A stretch of 64,000 bases of DNA from CAVSWT01 sp963731745 (GTDB taxonomy: Bacteria > Bacteroidota > Ignavibacteria > Ignavibacteriales > Ignavibacteriaceae): NCBI GenBank assembly GCA_963731745.1, contig CAVSWT010000023.1, positions 1-64,000 on the forward strand, written 5' to 3'. The notes beneath the pieces are model-generated. The model had not been told where the DNA came from. It worked only from the letters and a program-made list of their open reading frames with translations, and did not search any database. The translations under genes and the position numbers were made by a program. Positions 1 through 9,268 of the stretch are shown here, one piece after another; the first letter of the stretch is position 1; every line of letters begins with the position of its first letter.

Positions 1-1442
1 ACTGTGGCTATTTCAACAAAATTAATTGAATCTTTTTTCTTATATATTTTATATTTACTAACATCCGATTCAAGATTAGGGTCCCAAATTAATTTTGGGT
101 TACCATTGTAATCTTCAATTGTAAGATTTTGAGGTTTTGCAGGTGCTAAACTAATTGGGTCTTTTATACGCACTGCAATTGTATAACTTTTATTTGTTGG
201 GTTAAATGATAGTATTTGTATCCCAATATTTGTTTCTGAAAAAGAGGTTCCATTCCAATAATCACTTGGAGGATTTGACCAAGGAGTTAGAACATCACCT
301 ACTTGATAAAGATCGAGACTATCACCATTAAGGTCAGTGGTTTCGCATGTACCTCCATGACTATATTTACATTGATAAGGACCGCCGCCATATGGGGTTA
401 AAGCACTTGGATGCCATGTAGCCTGCCAATATTGACCCTGAAAGTCTTCAATAAATATATTTTCACTTTCTGTATATCCATTTTTACGATCTGCTTTTTC
501 TTTATCAATTACATCATCGTTCATACTGCTATTATTCGTTCCATGATATAACATCTTCCATCTGAAACGACCCTCGGCATCTAACTTTATTACCCTACAA
601 ACGGAAAGATATTCGTCATCTTTAACGAAATGATAAATTAAAATTCCGGGTTTTAAAAGACCATTTCGACCGCAATCCACTGCATAATATGGTTCAAATT
701 CACTAATCCATTGTCTATTTTCAATCAGAAAAAATTGATTTGTGCCCGGAATATCAATTTTAAAAAGTCTGGAATTTGTGGGTCCTTCAGGTTCATTTAT
801 AGTTGATGCTAAATCATATAATACATATCCATCCCCATTTGAGGTAATAGTTTTTGGAGTTATCCAACCGAGACGCCACTTTTCATAACCACTATAGACA
901 CTTCTCCAGCCGCCTGCATAAGTCTTTAAGCTTGAACTATAACGAGAACTAGAAATTTTACGAGGTAAATCTGCAAAATGTTGTCCATAAAGATAATGGG
1001 TCATTTCATGTGCAACATGGTTAACTATTGTCTTTGATCCATTTGATTTAAGTGAAGAATTAATAGCCCAATTTACATGCGGTTCAAACATTCCTATCCC
1101 TGAACCTGGAAAACAGCTGCCAATAATTTTTACCCCATCTCTAAAATGGGTCGGACAGTCTAATTTTGCATAACCAACACCAAATCTATAATTGTCTTTG
1201 TAATTTTCATCATGCAGGTTTCTAGTTATAAACCATATCATATCAACTTGAGAATCTTTACCGGGTTCATTATTAAATTCTCCAGAATATGTCCAATTAT
1301 CATACAAGCTGAAGTCAACATTATAAGGCTGATCATCTAATTTGTCTAAAACTTCCTTTTCGATTGTTGACCGAGCAGCTTTTGGATTAGATGGATAGGC
1401 TAATTGATGATAATAATTTTCATCATGATCCGTGGTTACATA
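1..1442 (-). CDS. M6-family secreted metallopeptidase, C-terminal part (frameshifted, runs off left edge)
   Basis: My own reverse-strand translation gives an uninterrupted frame from about 1442 to the window edge. It is one codon phase away from the signal-peptide fragment at 1423-1809. It carries the zinc-protease motif HEMTHYLYG (around 990-1020) and nearby sequence typical of immune-inhibitor-A-like M6 peptidases (GWITPKTI, then a LYDLAST stretch and an ENRQ stretch). A fibronectin type III-like segment (WDPNLESDVSKYKIYKK) starts near 110. It probably digests extracellular protein. The two parts are one gene broken by one extra base near 1443. The rest of the protein, perhaps including a secretion sorting tail, lies outside the window. 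Substrate and family subgroup are inferred. Confidence 0.75.
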
Positions 1443-1809
1443 AGTAAACATCACCGATAACATGTAATTTTCCATAAGAATTCTCATAAAAATATCTACT
1501 TACTGTTTCAGGGTAATAATCCCCGGTTGAGCTGTATTTATTATTGACAAAAGATTGTGCCCAGTCAGGGAGTAAATGGAAATCCGGCCAAATTTCTGTT
1601 TCTTCAATATCATCAGCAAATCGAACAAAAATTACAAGTACTCGCAATATACCGGTGCTTGTAATATATCGACCCACATAGTGTTTAGGCAAAGTAAAAC
1701 TCTCATGAGTTTCCGGTATATCACAATTAATATTAAAATTTTGCGGTTTCATATATTGACAGGGTATAAATAATAATATATTTAACAGAAATACAAATGT
1801 TTTGCGCAT
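1423..1809 (-). CDS. M6-family metallopeptidase, N-terminal fragment with signal peptide
   Basis: This is a 128-residue fragment with a hydrophobic signal segment (FVFLLNILLFIPC, residues 5-17). It is followed by the start of an M6 peptidase domain (LRVLVIFVRFADD, then YFYENSYGKLHVIGDV), which is normally about 30-50 residues upstream of the HExxH region. The strong ribosome-binding site GGAGGAAAGG lies just before the ATG. The frame ends at a TGA right after the conserved part, while the next frame continues the same domain to the catalytic motif. The fragment is therefore the front end of the protease at 1-1442. A cysteine within the signal region could be a lipobox, but its context is weak. 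Confidence 0.7.
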   Translation of the reverse strand: MRKTFVFLLNILLFIPCQYMKPQNFNINCDIPETHESFTLPKHYVGRYITSTGILRVLVIFVRFADDIEETEIWPDFHLLPDWAQSFVNNKYSSTGDYYPETVSRYFYENSYGKLHVIGDVYLCNHGS

Positions 1810-1945
1810 ATCCTTTCCTCCAAAAGTTAATCAGAGGATAACTACGCGCTTATGGGATGGATTTTCTACCAGATTTGTATAGAACTTTTACAGATTTGTA
1901 AATTCTATGAAATGAAATATTTGAAAAAGACTAATTTTTGATAAT

Positions 1946-2434
1946 TTATTTAGTGTATTGAGATGGGGAAACGCCAAATTGTTTCTTAAAACATTCCGAA
2001 AAATAAGCGGGATTATTAAAACCTACTTCATATGCAATTTCAGTAATATTTCCAAAATTCTTCTCGATTAGATCAGCAGCTCTTTTAAGTCTAATTCTTC
2101 TAATTAATTCAACCGGTGATTCACCGATTAATGATGTAATCTTTCTATGCAGAATAACCCTGCTTATTGCTAAATTTTCTGCAAGGAATTCAACATTGCA
2201 TGAAGAATTTGAAATATTTTCTGTTATTATCTTATATACTCTTTCCAAGAATTTTTTATCAATAGAAGTAATTCTTGATTCATCTAATTCAATAAGTCCG
2301 TGTTTTCTGAAATGCTCATGAATTCTCTTTCTTTGTTCCAATAAGTTTTTTATTCTAACTATTAATTCTTTTTCTTCGAAAGGTTTCATTATATAATCAT
2401 CGGCACCAGTTTTATATCCATTCAATTTTATCAT
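1946..2434 (-). CDS. Hybrid two-component regulator, C-terminal part: receiver end plus AraC-type DNA-binding domain
   Basis: The fragment starts inside the last part of a receiver domain (TGADDYIMKPFEEKEL, including the conserved Lys of KPF). It ends in a complete AraC-type double helix-turn-helix (RKITSLIGESPVELIRRIRL, then EIAYEVGFNNPAYFSECFKK). This is the output module of a one-protein hybrid two-component system (HTCS). It is in a different frame from the kinase fragment at 2412-5579. Dropping one T at about 2420 restores the receiver consensus KIEGYKTGADDY. The ATG at 2434 lies inside the receiver domain and is unlikely to be a real start. The domain would bind promoter DNA of the controlled genes, probably the neighbouring secreted-protein genes. 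Confidence 0.8.
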   Translation of the reverse strand: MIKLNGYKTGADDYIMKPFEEKELIVRIKNLLEQRKRIHEHFRKHGLIELDESRITSIDKKFLERVYKIITENISNSSCNVEFLAENLAISRVILHRKITSLIGESPVELIRRIRLKRAADLIEKNFGNITEIAYEVGFNNPAYFSECFKKQFGVSPSQYTK

Positions 2435-5400
2435 CGCTCGTGGCTTTTGCTGTAAGTAGTATTATAGGTATATGACTCGTTCTTTCATTTATCTTTAGTT
2501 TATCACATAGTTCATATCCATCCATCTTAGGCATCATTACATCACTTATAATTAGATCAGGAATTTGTTCTATCGATAACCTAAATCCTTCTTCACCATC
2601 TTCGGCTTCACTTATTTTATAATATTCTGATAAGATTTCAATAATATATTTTCTTAAATCGTAGTTATCTTCAACAATTAATAAAACTGGTTTTTCATTG
2701 TTAAAGCTAAAATCCAACTCCAGCTTTTTTTTCTTTAATTCATTATCATATTCTTCAATTACTAAATCTGTTACTTTTCTTTGAGTTTCAATTGATTCGA
2801 CAATTTCTTGAGGGAATAAATGTTTCTTTCCTAAAGGAATGTAAACAGAAAATTTAGATCCTTTATTATCTTCACTCTCTACTTCTATTTTCCCTTTATG
2901 CAGTTCAATTAGCTCTTTTGTTAAGGCTAATCCTATTCCCGTACCTTCTTGTTCTCTTTTATGCGTATCATCAACCTGATAGAAGCGGTCAAATATTTTA
3001 GAAAGTTTCTCTTTTGGTATACCTATCCCTGTATCCCTAATAGATATTCCAACAAATCCTTGATCGTCAAGCTGAACTCGTTTCAGCTTCGTTGACTCGC
3101 TAGGAGATTCCGAAACAAGCCTGCCTGACGGCAAGGCAGGTTCGGAATGACTATTACTATTGGATGAAGAAAAATAACGCGTCACATTAACTTCAATCTG
3201 TCCGTCTTCCGGTGTAAATTTGAATGCATTTGACAATATATTGGTTACTATCTTCTCTATTTTTTCTTTATCTATGTATGTGATAATTTCTTCTTCAGTT
3301 GAATCAAATTTCAGTTTGATTTTCTTTCTTTCAGCATAAGATGAAAAAGACAGAACAAGAATCTTAATTACAGAGACAATATTTTGAGGAACTGTCTGCA
3401 ATTTCATATTACCTGATTCTACTTTCGATAAGTCGAGTAGTTGATTGACAAGTCTGAGAAGCTTTCCGGCATTTTTGTAGATTATTTTAAGCTCGTTCTT
3501 TGTCTTGTTGTCTTTTATTTTTTCTGATATTTGTTTTATCGGTCCAAGTATTAATGTTAGTGGTGTCCTAAACTCATGTGAGATATTTGCAAAGAAATTA
3601 GATTTCATTCTATCCATCTCTTCTCTTTCTCTAAGTACAGCCTCATCCATTTTAACCTGGTTTTTAAATGATAATCGGTTCAACTCATACCTTCTTAAAC
3701 CATATAATGTTGAAAGGAAGAGCAACCCATACAATGAATAGGCCCACCATGTTCCCCACCAGGGCGGTGTAATAATAATCGAAACTGAAGTCCCAACCTC
3801 ATTCCAGACTCCATCATTGTTTGAACCCTTTATTCTGAGAACGTACTTACCCGGATCAAGATTAGTATATGTCACGTAACGATGGGAAGCGTCTGAATAT
3901 ACCCAATCCGGATCAACGCCTTCCATTTTGTAAGCGTATTTATTTTTGTCGGGTATTGTGTAATCTAGAGCTGCAAATTCAAAAGAGAACACAGATTGGT
4001 TAAATGGCAAGATAATTTCATCTGTATTTGAAATTGTTTTTGAAAGGGGAGAATCATTTCCCGGTTTAACTGATTCATTAAATATCTGAAAATCAGTAAT
4101 CACGATTGGGGGTATGTTGGTATTCTTTTGAATCTTTGCCGGATTAAACACAAGAATTTTATTATTGCCACCAAAATATAAATCACCCCTTTTGTTTTCA
4201 TAATAAGCGTAACGGTAGAAATCTTTGGCTGGCAATCCATCTTTTTCATCAAGGAATCTTAGACTTCTATTTTGGGTATTAAACCTGCAGATACCACTTT
4301 TTGTATGCAGCCAGAGGATACCATTTTTACCTTCAAGTATTCCCATAATATCAATATTGAGTAATCCGTCTTTATCTACATACCGAAAAAATTTATTTTT
4401 TATTCGATCAAATTTTTGCAATCCATTCGTAGTGCCTATCCAAAGATTACTTTCATCATCTTCATATATAGAACTTATATAATCACTGGCAATACTTAGA
4501 GAATCATCCGGATTATTTTTAAAATGATAAAATTTTTCCTTATCGGGATCAAATCTGTTTAATCCCCCATGCCGGGTTCCAACCCACAATACTGGTTCAT
4601 TCTTATAATTGGAGAAAAAAAGAGAATTTACTTGGTTATCGCTGAGACTATATTTATTGTTCAAATCTCTAAAATAATGCTTGAATTTTTTTGTATCGGG
4701 ATCAAACCTGATCAATCCTCCAACAGTTCCAATCCAGAGTATTCCTTTTTCATCAATTGTGATTGACAGAATTACATGAGTAAGATTGATTTTTTTCAAG
4801 TCCTCTTTTGATTTATTAAAGTATTGATTGGAAAAGGTTTTGTTTTTCTTATTAAACTTTAACAGTCCCCAATAAAGCGTGCCAATCCAAATATTATCAG
4901 GATCAGATTTGGTCTGACAAATTGCTCTGATGGGGCAGTTAATGTAATACTGTTTTATTTCCCGGGTTTCCATATTATATCTTAGAAGACCTTGTTCCTC
5001 AGTGCCAATCCATAGTATAAGCCCATTTTCATAAATATCTTCATGAATGGATCTAACTGAACATTCACTCTCATTTATGTCAACGGTTATTACTCTAAAT
5101 ATATCCTTGTCTTTAATATATTTATTGACTCCTCCACCCAATGTACCTATCCATATAATGCCATTTTTATCTTCATACCAGCTTTCGACGAAATTACTGC
5201 TTACACTAAAAGGATTATGGGGATCTGGATATAGATCAAATGCAATATTCTTAGCCTTATTTGTGATATATAGGCCTCTTTGATTCCTTGGGTGTATCCA
5301 AACCTGTCCATTTTTATCCTCCATATAATATCCGATATCAATATATCCGACATCCGGAACTGGTATATTCAAAGATTGGTAAAGAGATTTTGAAAAATTT

Positions 5401-5579
5401 GTTATCTTATCATTCTTCTTATTTAGTTTATAAATAACACCACAAACATTAAAAGTAATAAGGCTGTCTCCATCAGCAATATATTCTTGAAACCAATATA
5501 TCGCCTCCACCCAGGAGAGGATTTCTAATAAAAGGATAGCTCTCGGCAGATAAATTATTTTTATTAATAAATCTTTCAC
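2412..5579 (-). CDS. Hybrid two-component sensor, middle part: propeller, Y_Y_Y, histidine kinase, receiver
   Basis: In order: many two-component-regulator propeller repeats (pattern WIGT.GGLxRFD, about residues 40-440); a Y_Y_Y domain (YAYKMEGVDPDWVYSD); one membrane segment (WWAYSLYGLLFLSTLYGL); HisKA with the phospho-acceptor motif FFANISHEFRTPL; and HATPase_c with DTGIGIPKEKL and GTGIGLALTKEL. The receiver follows with its acceptor Asp in ISDVMMPKMDG. The periplasmic propeller senses a ligand, often a polysaccharide or its breakdown product in HTCS proteins, and the kinase phosphorylates its own receiver. The first roughly 30 residues of this frame are out-of-phase translation, because the real N-terminus is the fragment at 5473-6258. 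The ATPase domain contains a foreign-looking insert of about 30 residues encoded by a palindromic element at 3068-3150. Confidence 0.88.
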   Translation of the reverse strand: MKDLLIKIIYLPRAILLLEILSWVEAIYWFQEYIADGDSLITFNVCGVIYKLNKKNDKITNFSKSLYQSLNIPVPDVGYIDIGYYMEDKNGQVWIHPRNQRGLYITNKAKNIAFDLYPDPHNPFSVSSNFVESWYEDKNGIIWIGTLGGGVNKYIKDKDIFRVITVDINESECSVRSIHEDIYENGLILWIGTEEQGLLRYNMETREIKQYYINCPIRAICQTKSDPDNIWIGTLYWGLLKFNKKNKTFSNQYFNKSKEDLKKINLTHVILSITIDEKGILWIGTVGGLIRFDPDTKKFKHYFRDLNNKYSLSDNQVNSLFFSNYKNEPVLWVGTRHGGLNRFDPDKEKFYHFKNNPDDSLSIASDYISSIYEDDESNLWIGTTNGLQKFDRIKNKFFRYVDKDGLLNIDIMGILEGKNGILWLHTKSGICRFNTQNRSLRFLDEKDGLPAKDFYRYAYYENKRGDLYFGGNNKILVFNPAKIQKNTNIPPIVITDFQIFNESVKPGNDSPLSKTISNTDEIILPFNQSVFSFEFAALDYTIPDKNKYAYKMEGVDPDWVYSDASHRYVTYTNLDPGKYVLRIKGSNNDGVWNEVGTSVSIIITPPWWGTWWAYSLYGLLFLSTLYGLRRYELNRLSFKNQVKMDEAVLREREEMDRMKSNFFANISHEFRTPLTLILGPIKQISEKIKDNKTKNELKIIYKNAGKLLRLVNQLLDLSKVESGNMKLQTVPQNIVSVIKILVLSFSSYAERKKIKLKFDSTEEEIITYIDKEKIEKIVTNILSNAFKFTPEDGQIEVNVTRYFSSSNSNSHSEPALPSGRLVSESPSESTKLKRVQLDDQGFVGISIRDTGIGIPKEKLSKIFDRFYQVDDTHKREQEGTGIGLALTKELIELHKGKIEVESEDNKGSKFSVYIPLGKKHLFPQEIVESIETQRKVTDLVIEEYDNELKKKKLELDFSFNNEKPVLLIVEDNYDLRKYIIEILSEYYKISEAEDGEEGFRLSIEQIPDLIISDVMMPKMDGYELCDKLKINERTSHIPIILLTAKATSDDKIEWI
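3068..3150. repeat. Nested palindromic element inserted in frame in the kinase gene
   Basis: Two adjoining inverted-repeat modules are visible. The first pairs GTCAA/TTGAC outside and GCTGAA/TTCAGC inside. The second pairs ATTCCGAA/TTCGGAAT outside and CCTGCCT/AGGCAGG inside. Both are richer in G+C than the surrounding gene. On the minus strand the element reads through without a stop and encodes a Ser/Pro/Arg-rich stretch (about HSEPALPSGRLVSESPSEST) between two conserved beta strands of the HATPase domain, where homologues normally have a short loop. It looks like a REP-type or Rickettsia-palindromic-element-type mobile repeat. I saw no second copy in this window. Confidence 0.6.
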
Positions 5580-6258
5580 TGCCTTTGTTAAGTAAATTTA
5601 TTCCTGATGCTGTGCCAATCCATAATAATCCCTCGTTATCTTCATAGGCAGAAACTACGTAATCATCGCTCAGAGAATAGGGATCTTCTGGATTGTTTTT
5701 GTAATTTACAAATTTGATACTATCATTTGTATCAAGAATCTCATGCGCAGCAACCTTCGATAAACCACCAGCCGTGCAAATCCATAAATTACCTGACTTA
5801 TCTTCATATATATATTGTATAAAGTTATTACAGATGGAATTTGGGTCTTTGTCATCATGTTTGTATTGAAAAAATATCTCCTTATCCCGGTCAAATCTAT
5901 TCAGCCCTCCACCCAATGTTCCGATCCAAAGATCCCCCTTTGAGTCTTCAATGATTCCCCCACTTATCCAATTATGGCTAATACTTTTGGGATTACTAAC
6001 ATCATGTCTATATATTGTGAATTTATAACCATCGTATCTATTCAGCCCGTTGCGCGTGCCAAACCACATGAATCCTTTACTATCCCGCATAATACATTCA
6101 ACAACGCTGCCGGAAAGTCCATCACCTACCGTCAAGTGCTCAAACTTCATAATGTGGTTTTGAGAAAAAAGAAGTTGAGGTGAAAAAAGAATAAACAGGA
6201 TTAAGAAAAGATTTATTCTGGTAATACGAACGAGTTTTTTAAATGATAGTAAAGTCAA
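5473..6258 (-). CDS. Hybrid two-component sensor, N-terminal part: signal peptide and first propeller blades
   Basis: The frame opens with a TTG codon (no ATG is available before the signal peptide). A signal peptide follows (INLFLILFILFSPQLLFSQ, roughly residues 15-33). Next comes FEHLTVGDGLSGSVVECIM, the standard first blade of HTCS sensors, and repeated blades such as MWFGTRNGLNRYDGYKF and LWIGTLGGGLNRFDRDKE. It ends out of phase at 5473, and the next propeller blades continue in the frame of 2412-5579. An extra T near 5478 would explain the break. Together the three fragments (6258 down to 1946) make one HTCS of about 1430 residues, a normal length for the family. Confidence 0.82.
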   Translation of the reverse strand: MTLLSFKKLVRITRINLFLILFILFSPQLLFSQNHIMKFEHLTVGDGLSGSVVECIMRDSKGFMWFGTRNGLNRYDGYKFTIYRHDVSNPKSISHNWISGGIIEDSKGDLWIGTLGGGLNRFDRDKEIFFQYKHDDKDPNSICNNFIQYIYEDKSGNLWICTAGGLSKVAAHEILDTNDSIKFVNYKNNPEDPYSLSDDYVVSAYEDNEGLLWIGTASGINLLNKGSERFINKNNLSAESYPFIRNPLLGGGDILVSRIYC

Positions 6259-6304
6259 AATAGACTCACTGGTTTAGGATACAAGTTAGAATAATAAAAT
6301 TTAT

Positions 6305-7168
6305 TTACAAATTGAACCAATAAGTGAATTTAATCATAAAAATATTATCCGGTTCTGCATCAAGTAATCTTGTAAAAGATTTTTTTAATTGGAAGGTTCC
6401 TACATCTTCAACATCATATCGTGTTTGAGTCCATACAAAGTAAAAAACTGAACCTGGCAAATATTCCCATCGTAAAACTGCATTACCCCTTAAAGATTTA
6501 TAATTAAAATTGGGATTATAAAATTGGATACTTCCAGCAGGCCCATTTCCATCAGGATCGGCAGTTAAATTTTCTTGATTAAAGGTTGATCCTTCTTCAC
6601 CATAAACTAAAAAGTTATAAGTGCGAGGTTGTTTCAATTCTTTATAATTTTTATAACTGCCCGATGAAATTAGAGGCTGTGCATATAATTGTAAACTAAG
6701 TTTCGGAGTAAAAGTCCAGTTAAGTCTTATGTTAGCTCCAAAAGTATTTTGATTCAACTCTGCAAAAACATATCTCTTTCCAAATGTATTTATTGCTAAC
6801 GGATCTTCAAAAGAGCCAATCCATTGTGATTGTTCCATATCTTTTTCATAAAAAGGGCCAATGCTAAATGAAATATTTGAAGCCGGACGCAATTCAACAT
6901 TTAAATTTAAATGCCAATTTCTTGTATAGGTTGCTTGATAAGTACTAGTGCCCAGAGATAAAATCCAGTTTTTTCTGCTGTCCGTATCAATATTTATATC
7001 TGCTCGATAACCAGGTGCATTAAGAGTTAAGGGCCCTCCTCTGGTTCTTATATTATTAATTGTTTGAGGATTGTATTCAAGAATCCAAGTAAAATTATAA
7101 TAGTTTAGAAGCTGCCAATTGCCAAAGTGGCGAACTCCCTCCCAGGTAATGTTTCCTATCATAATCAT
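6305..7168 (-). CDS. DUF5916-family outer-membrane protein, C-terminal part (frameshifted)
   Basis: This is a beta-rich barrel-like sequence of 287 codons ending in the aromatic pattern IKFTYWFNL, typical of outer-membrane barrels. It continues the DUF5916 barrel of the upstream fragment. Alternating hydrophobic strands (NWHLNLNVELRPA, NTFGANIRLNWTF, GNAVLRWEYLP) run throughout. The listed ATG is internal and is not a true start. Removing one A at about 7157 joins the two parts as NYDYDGNITWEGVR without loss. Function is unknown. The family combines an N-terminal carbohydrate-binding-like domain with a large barrel. Confidence 0.75.
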   Translation of the reverse strand: MIMIGNITWEGVRHFGNWQLLNYYNFTWILEYNPQTINNIRTRGGPLTLNAPGYRADINIDTDSRKNWILSLGTSTYQATYTRNWHLNLNVELRPASNISFSIGPFYEKDMEQSQWIGSFEDPLAINTFGKRYVFAELNQNTFGANIRLNWTFTPKLSLQLYAQPLISSGSYKNYKELKQPRTYNFLVYGEEGSTFNQENLTADPDGNGPAGSIQFYNPNFNYKSLRGNAVLRWEYLPGSVFYFVWTQTRYDVEDVGTFQLKKSFTRLLDAEPDNIFMIKFTYWFNL

Positions 7169-8951
7169 AGTTACGGAATAAAGCTACGCTAAATTGCAAA
7201 TAACGGTAAATATCTGTAGGGTCCGACCAATAATAACCTCCTCCTATATGCATATTTACAATATCTGTTCTGGACAAAAAACCAAGATCATTTAAATCAA
7301 ATTCAGGGGAAACAATGCCAAATGCTGAATTGACAAAGAAATTTCCTTTTTGTTTGTTTAAAACAATTCTACCGGCATATCCTGTTAATGATGTTCTTGA
7401 GCTATCAACACTCAAAATGGAATTGTCGGGACGCTGAAAATAATGCTGTGAATTTGTCTGCAGGTCAGTAATTCTTTTTGAACTTCCATTAACGTTGCTT
7501 ATTCCTCCCCATCCTGTAATAACCCATGTTTTGGAGGAATCCAAAAAAGTCCATCCATCAATTCCTGCTGTATAGGCAGATTTATTAATTTCATCTTTTA
7601 ATCTATCGTCTTTAAAATTTCTTGCAGCTAAAGTTGAAATAAATCCGATGCCTTGTCTTCCTTCATTAATTTCCTTTTGTCCTCTAACTATTCCATAATA
7701 AGTTAAAGGTTCTACTTCCGATTCAGAAGAAATACTATTTGATTGATACCTAGCGTATTCTCTTTTAGTCAAAGCTTGAATAACGCCAAGATTCCAATTT
7801 TCAATTTTACCTGTTAATTTAGCAGCTCCTAAAATATGAGTTCCATCGGGATAATCGACATAGTTGGCATCAGGTGTTGAGCCCTGGGGAGTTCTTCCAA
7901 TGCGGCGGCTGTAAAAATAATTTGGGCCAGGCCAATTAAAATCCCAGTAATTTATTGAACCTCCCTGCCCAAATTTAAATATGGTTGAGCCTTCAACAAA
8001 GAAAGGCCTTTTTTCATAAAAGAAAGTTTCAACATCGCTTAAATTTATTACTGCCGGATCAATTTCTACTTGCCCAAAATCAGGATTTACAGCAGCATTT
8101 AAAGTTAGATTTGTTCCAATACCCATTTTAATATCAGCACCTATTCCGGGAATATACTCGGAACTACTTTTAAAAGGATTTTCTGCCTGCGGATGAGTGT
8201 ATTCTGCTCTTGTTGTTATGTAAGGAAGAATTTCAATGCTTGACAGAGATTCAATTTTATTAATTCCTTTTATATTTATGAAGTGAGAAACAAAACCGCT
8301 GCTTTCATTTTTAGGGATATATACTAAATAATCCTTCTCTTTTTTTCGTGCAATATCTCTTCTCATATTTACTCCCCAAACATTCGTATCTTTATTTTGA
8401 AAATGCAATTGGGAAAAAGGAATTTTCATTTCTACATTCCAGCCCCCTGAATCGATACGTGCTTTTCCTTCCCAAACTCCATCCCAGGTTTCGTCACCAT
8501 AGTAATCATTATAAAGAACACCATCATATAAAGTACCGGCAGCAGAAACTGCAAAATAAAACCCGCTTCGCTTATCATTATAAGGATCAAGGAAAAACAT
8601 AAAGAGGTCGGAGTCGGTAAAATTATCTCTTCGTGCTAATCTTGCAACTATTGAGTCTGGAGAAGAATCTAATAATCGAGCACCGAGATATAATGCATCA
8701 TTTGTATAAATAATTCTTACAAAAGTTTTTTCGGTTGGAGCTGTTCCCTCAATGGGATCCAATTGTGTAAAATTAGAAACTGAAAATTCATTAGACCAGA
8801 CACTTTCATCTAAATAACCATCAACGTTAATAACTTCATTTGTTTTTTCTGCAATAACTTCTTTAACTTGATTTGGAATATGCGTGCCGGGCAAAGCCTG
8901 CAGCAGAGTATTTGTTAAAATAATTATCGCGCACAATGTAAAAAATTTCAT
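7095..8951 (-). CDS. DUF5916-family protein, N-terminal part: signal peptide, CBM9-like domain, start of barrel
   Basis: I place the start at the ATG at 8951 (MKFFTLCAIIILTN...), which opens a signal peptide. An in-frame TTG at 9011 adds a non-signal stretch and is less likely. Residues 35-230 resemble the CBM9-like/DUF1083 domain (VINVDGYLDESVW, FFLDPYNDKRSGFYF, WNVEMKIPFSQLHF). The next part (NPDFGQVEIDPAVINLSDVE, FFYEKRPFFVEGSTIF, YSRRIGR) is the hallmark of DUF5916. The frame breaks near 7157 and continues in 6305-7168. The full protein would be about 880 residues, as expected for the family. It lies next to a sensor and a secreted protease, suggesting a polymer-use locus, but substrate and role are unknown. 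Confidence 0.8.
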   Translation of the reverse strand: MKFFTLCAIIILTNTLLQALPGTHIPNQVKEVIAEKTNEVINVDGYLDESVWSNEFSVSNFTQLDPIEGTAPTEKTFVRIIYTNDALYLGARLLDSSPDSIVARLARRDNFTDSDLFMFFLDPYNDKRSGFYFAVSAAGTLYDGVLYNDYYGDETWDGVWEGKARIDSGGWNVEMKIPFSQLHFQNKDTNVWGVNMRRDIARKKEKDYLVYIPKNESSGFVSHFINIKGINKIESLSSIEILPYITTRAEYTHPQAENPFKSSSEYIPGIGADIKMGIGTNLTLNAAVNPDFGQVEIDPAVINLSDVETFFYEKRPFFVEGSTIFKFGQGGSINYWDFNWPGPNYFYSRRIGRTPQGSTPDANYVDYPDGTHILGAAKLTGKIENWNLGVIQALTKREYARYQSNSISSESEVEPLTYYGIVRGQKEINEGRQGIGFISTLAARNFKDDRLKDEINKSAYTAGIDGWTFLDSSKTWVITGWGGISNVNGSSKRITDLQTNSQHYFQRPDNSILSVDSSRTSLTGYAGRIVLNKQKGNFFVNSAFGIVSPEFDLNDLGFLSRTDIVNMHIGGGYYWSDPTDIYRYLQFSVALFRNYDYDRKHYLGGSSPLWQLAASKLL

Positions 8952-8977
8952 TCCATAAACCTTATTATAAAATCTAT

Positions 8978-9268
8978 TTACTTTTTTGAATAATAATATT
9001 CTAGTAGACAAAGAACTAATCCACTTGATAAGCTTAGTCTATCTCCTGGAATATGTTTATAAGATTTAAAATTAATTCCATCAAACCTGTCAAGACCGCT
9101 GTTTTTTCCTATCCAGATATAACCCATTTTATCCTTAATAATACAATTAACTACTGGTGAGGATAATCCTTGATCAGTGGAATAATGTTCAAAACTTATT
9201 TCATTAGTTTGAGAGTAAAGTATAGGATTGATGAATAAAAAAATAAACCCGAGGGAAAGAATTTTCAT
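8978..9268 (-). pseudogene. Stub of a second hybrid two-component sensor (N-terminus only)
   Basis: The fragment has a signal peptide (MKILSLGFIFLFINPILYSQ) followed by the first HTCS propeller blade (ISFEHYSTDQGLSSPVVNCI, IWIGKNSGLDRFDGINFKSY). This closely parallels the N-terminus of the HTCS at 6258. The coding sequence collapses after LVLCLLE and stops at 8978, only 27 bases before the DUF5916 start, and no kinase or receiver follows. It is probably the remains of a full sensor gene deleted by recombination or by arrival of the DUF5916 gene. The frame is open upstream to 9331, but MKIL at 9268 is the natural start. Confidence 0.7.
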
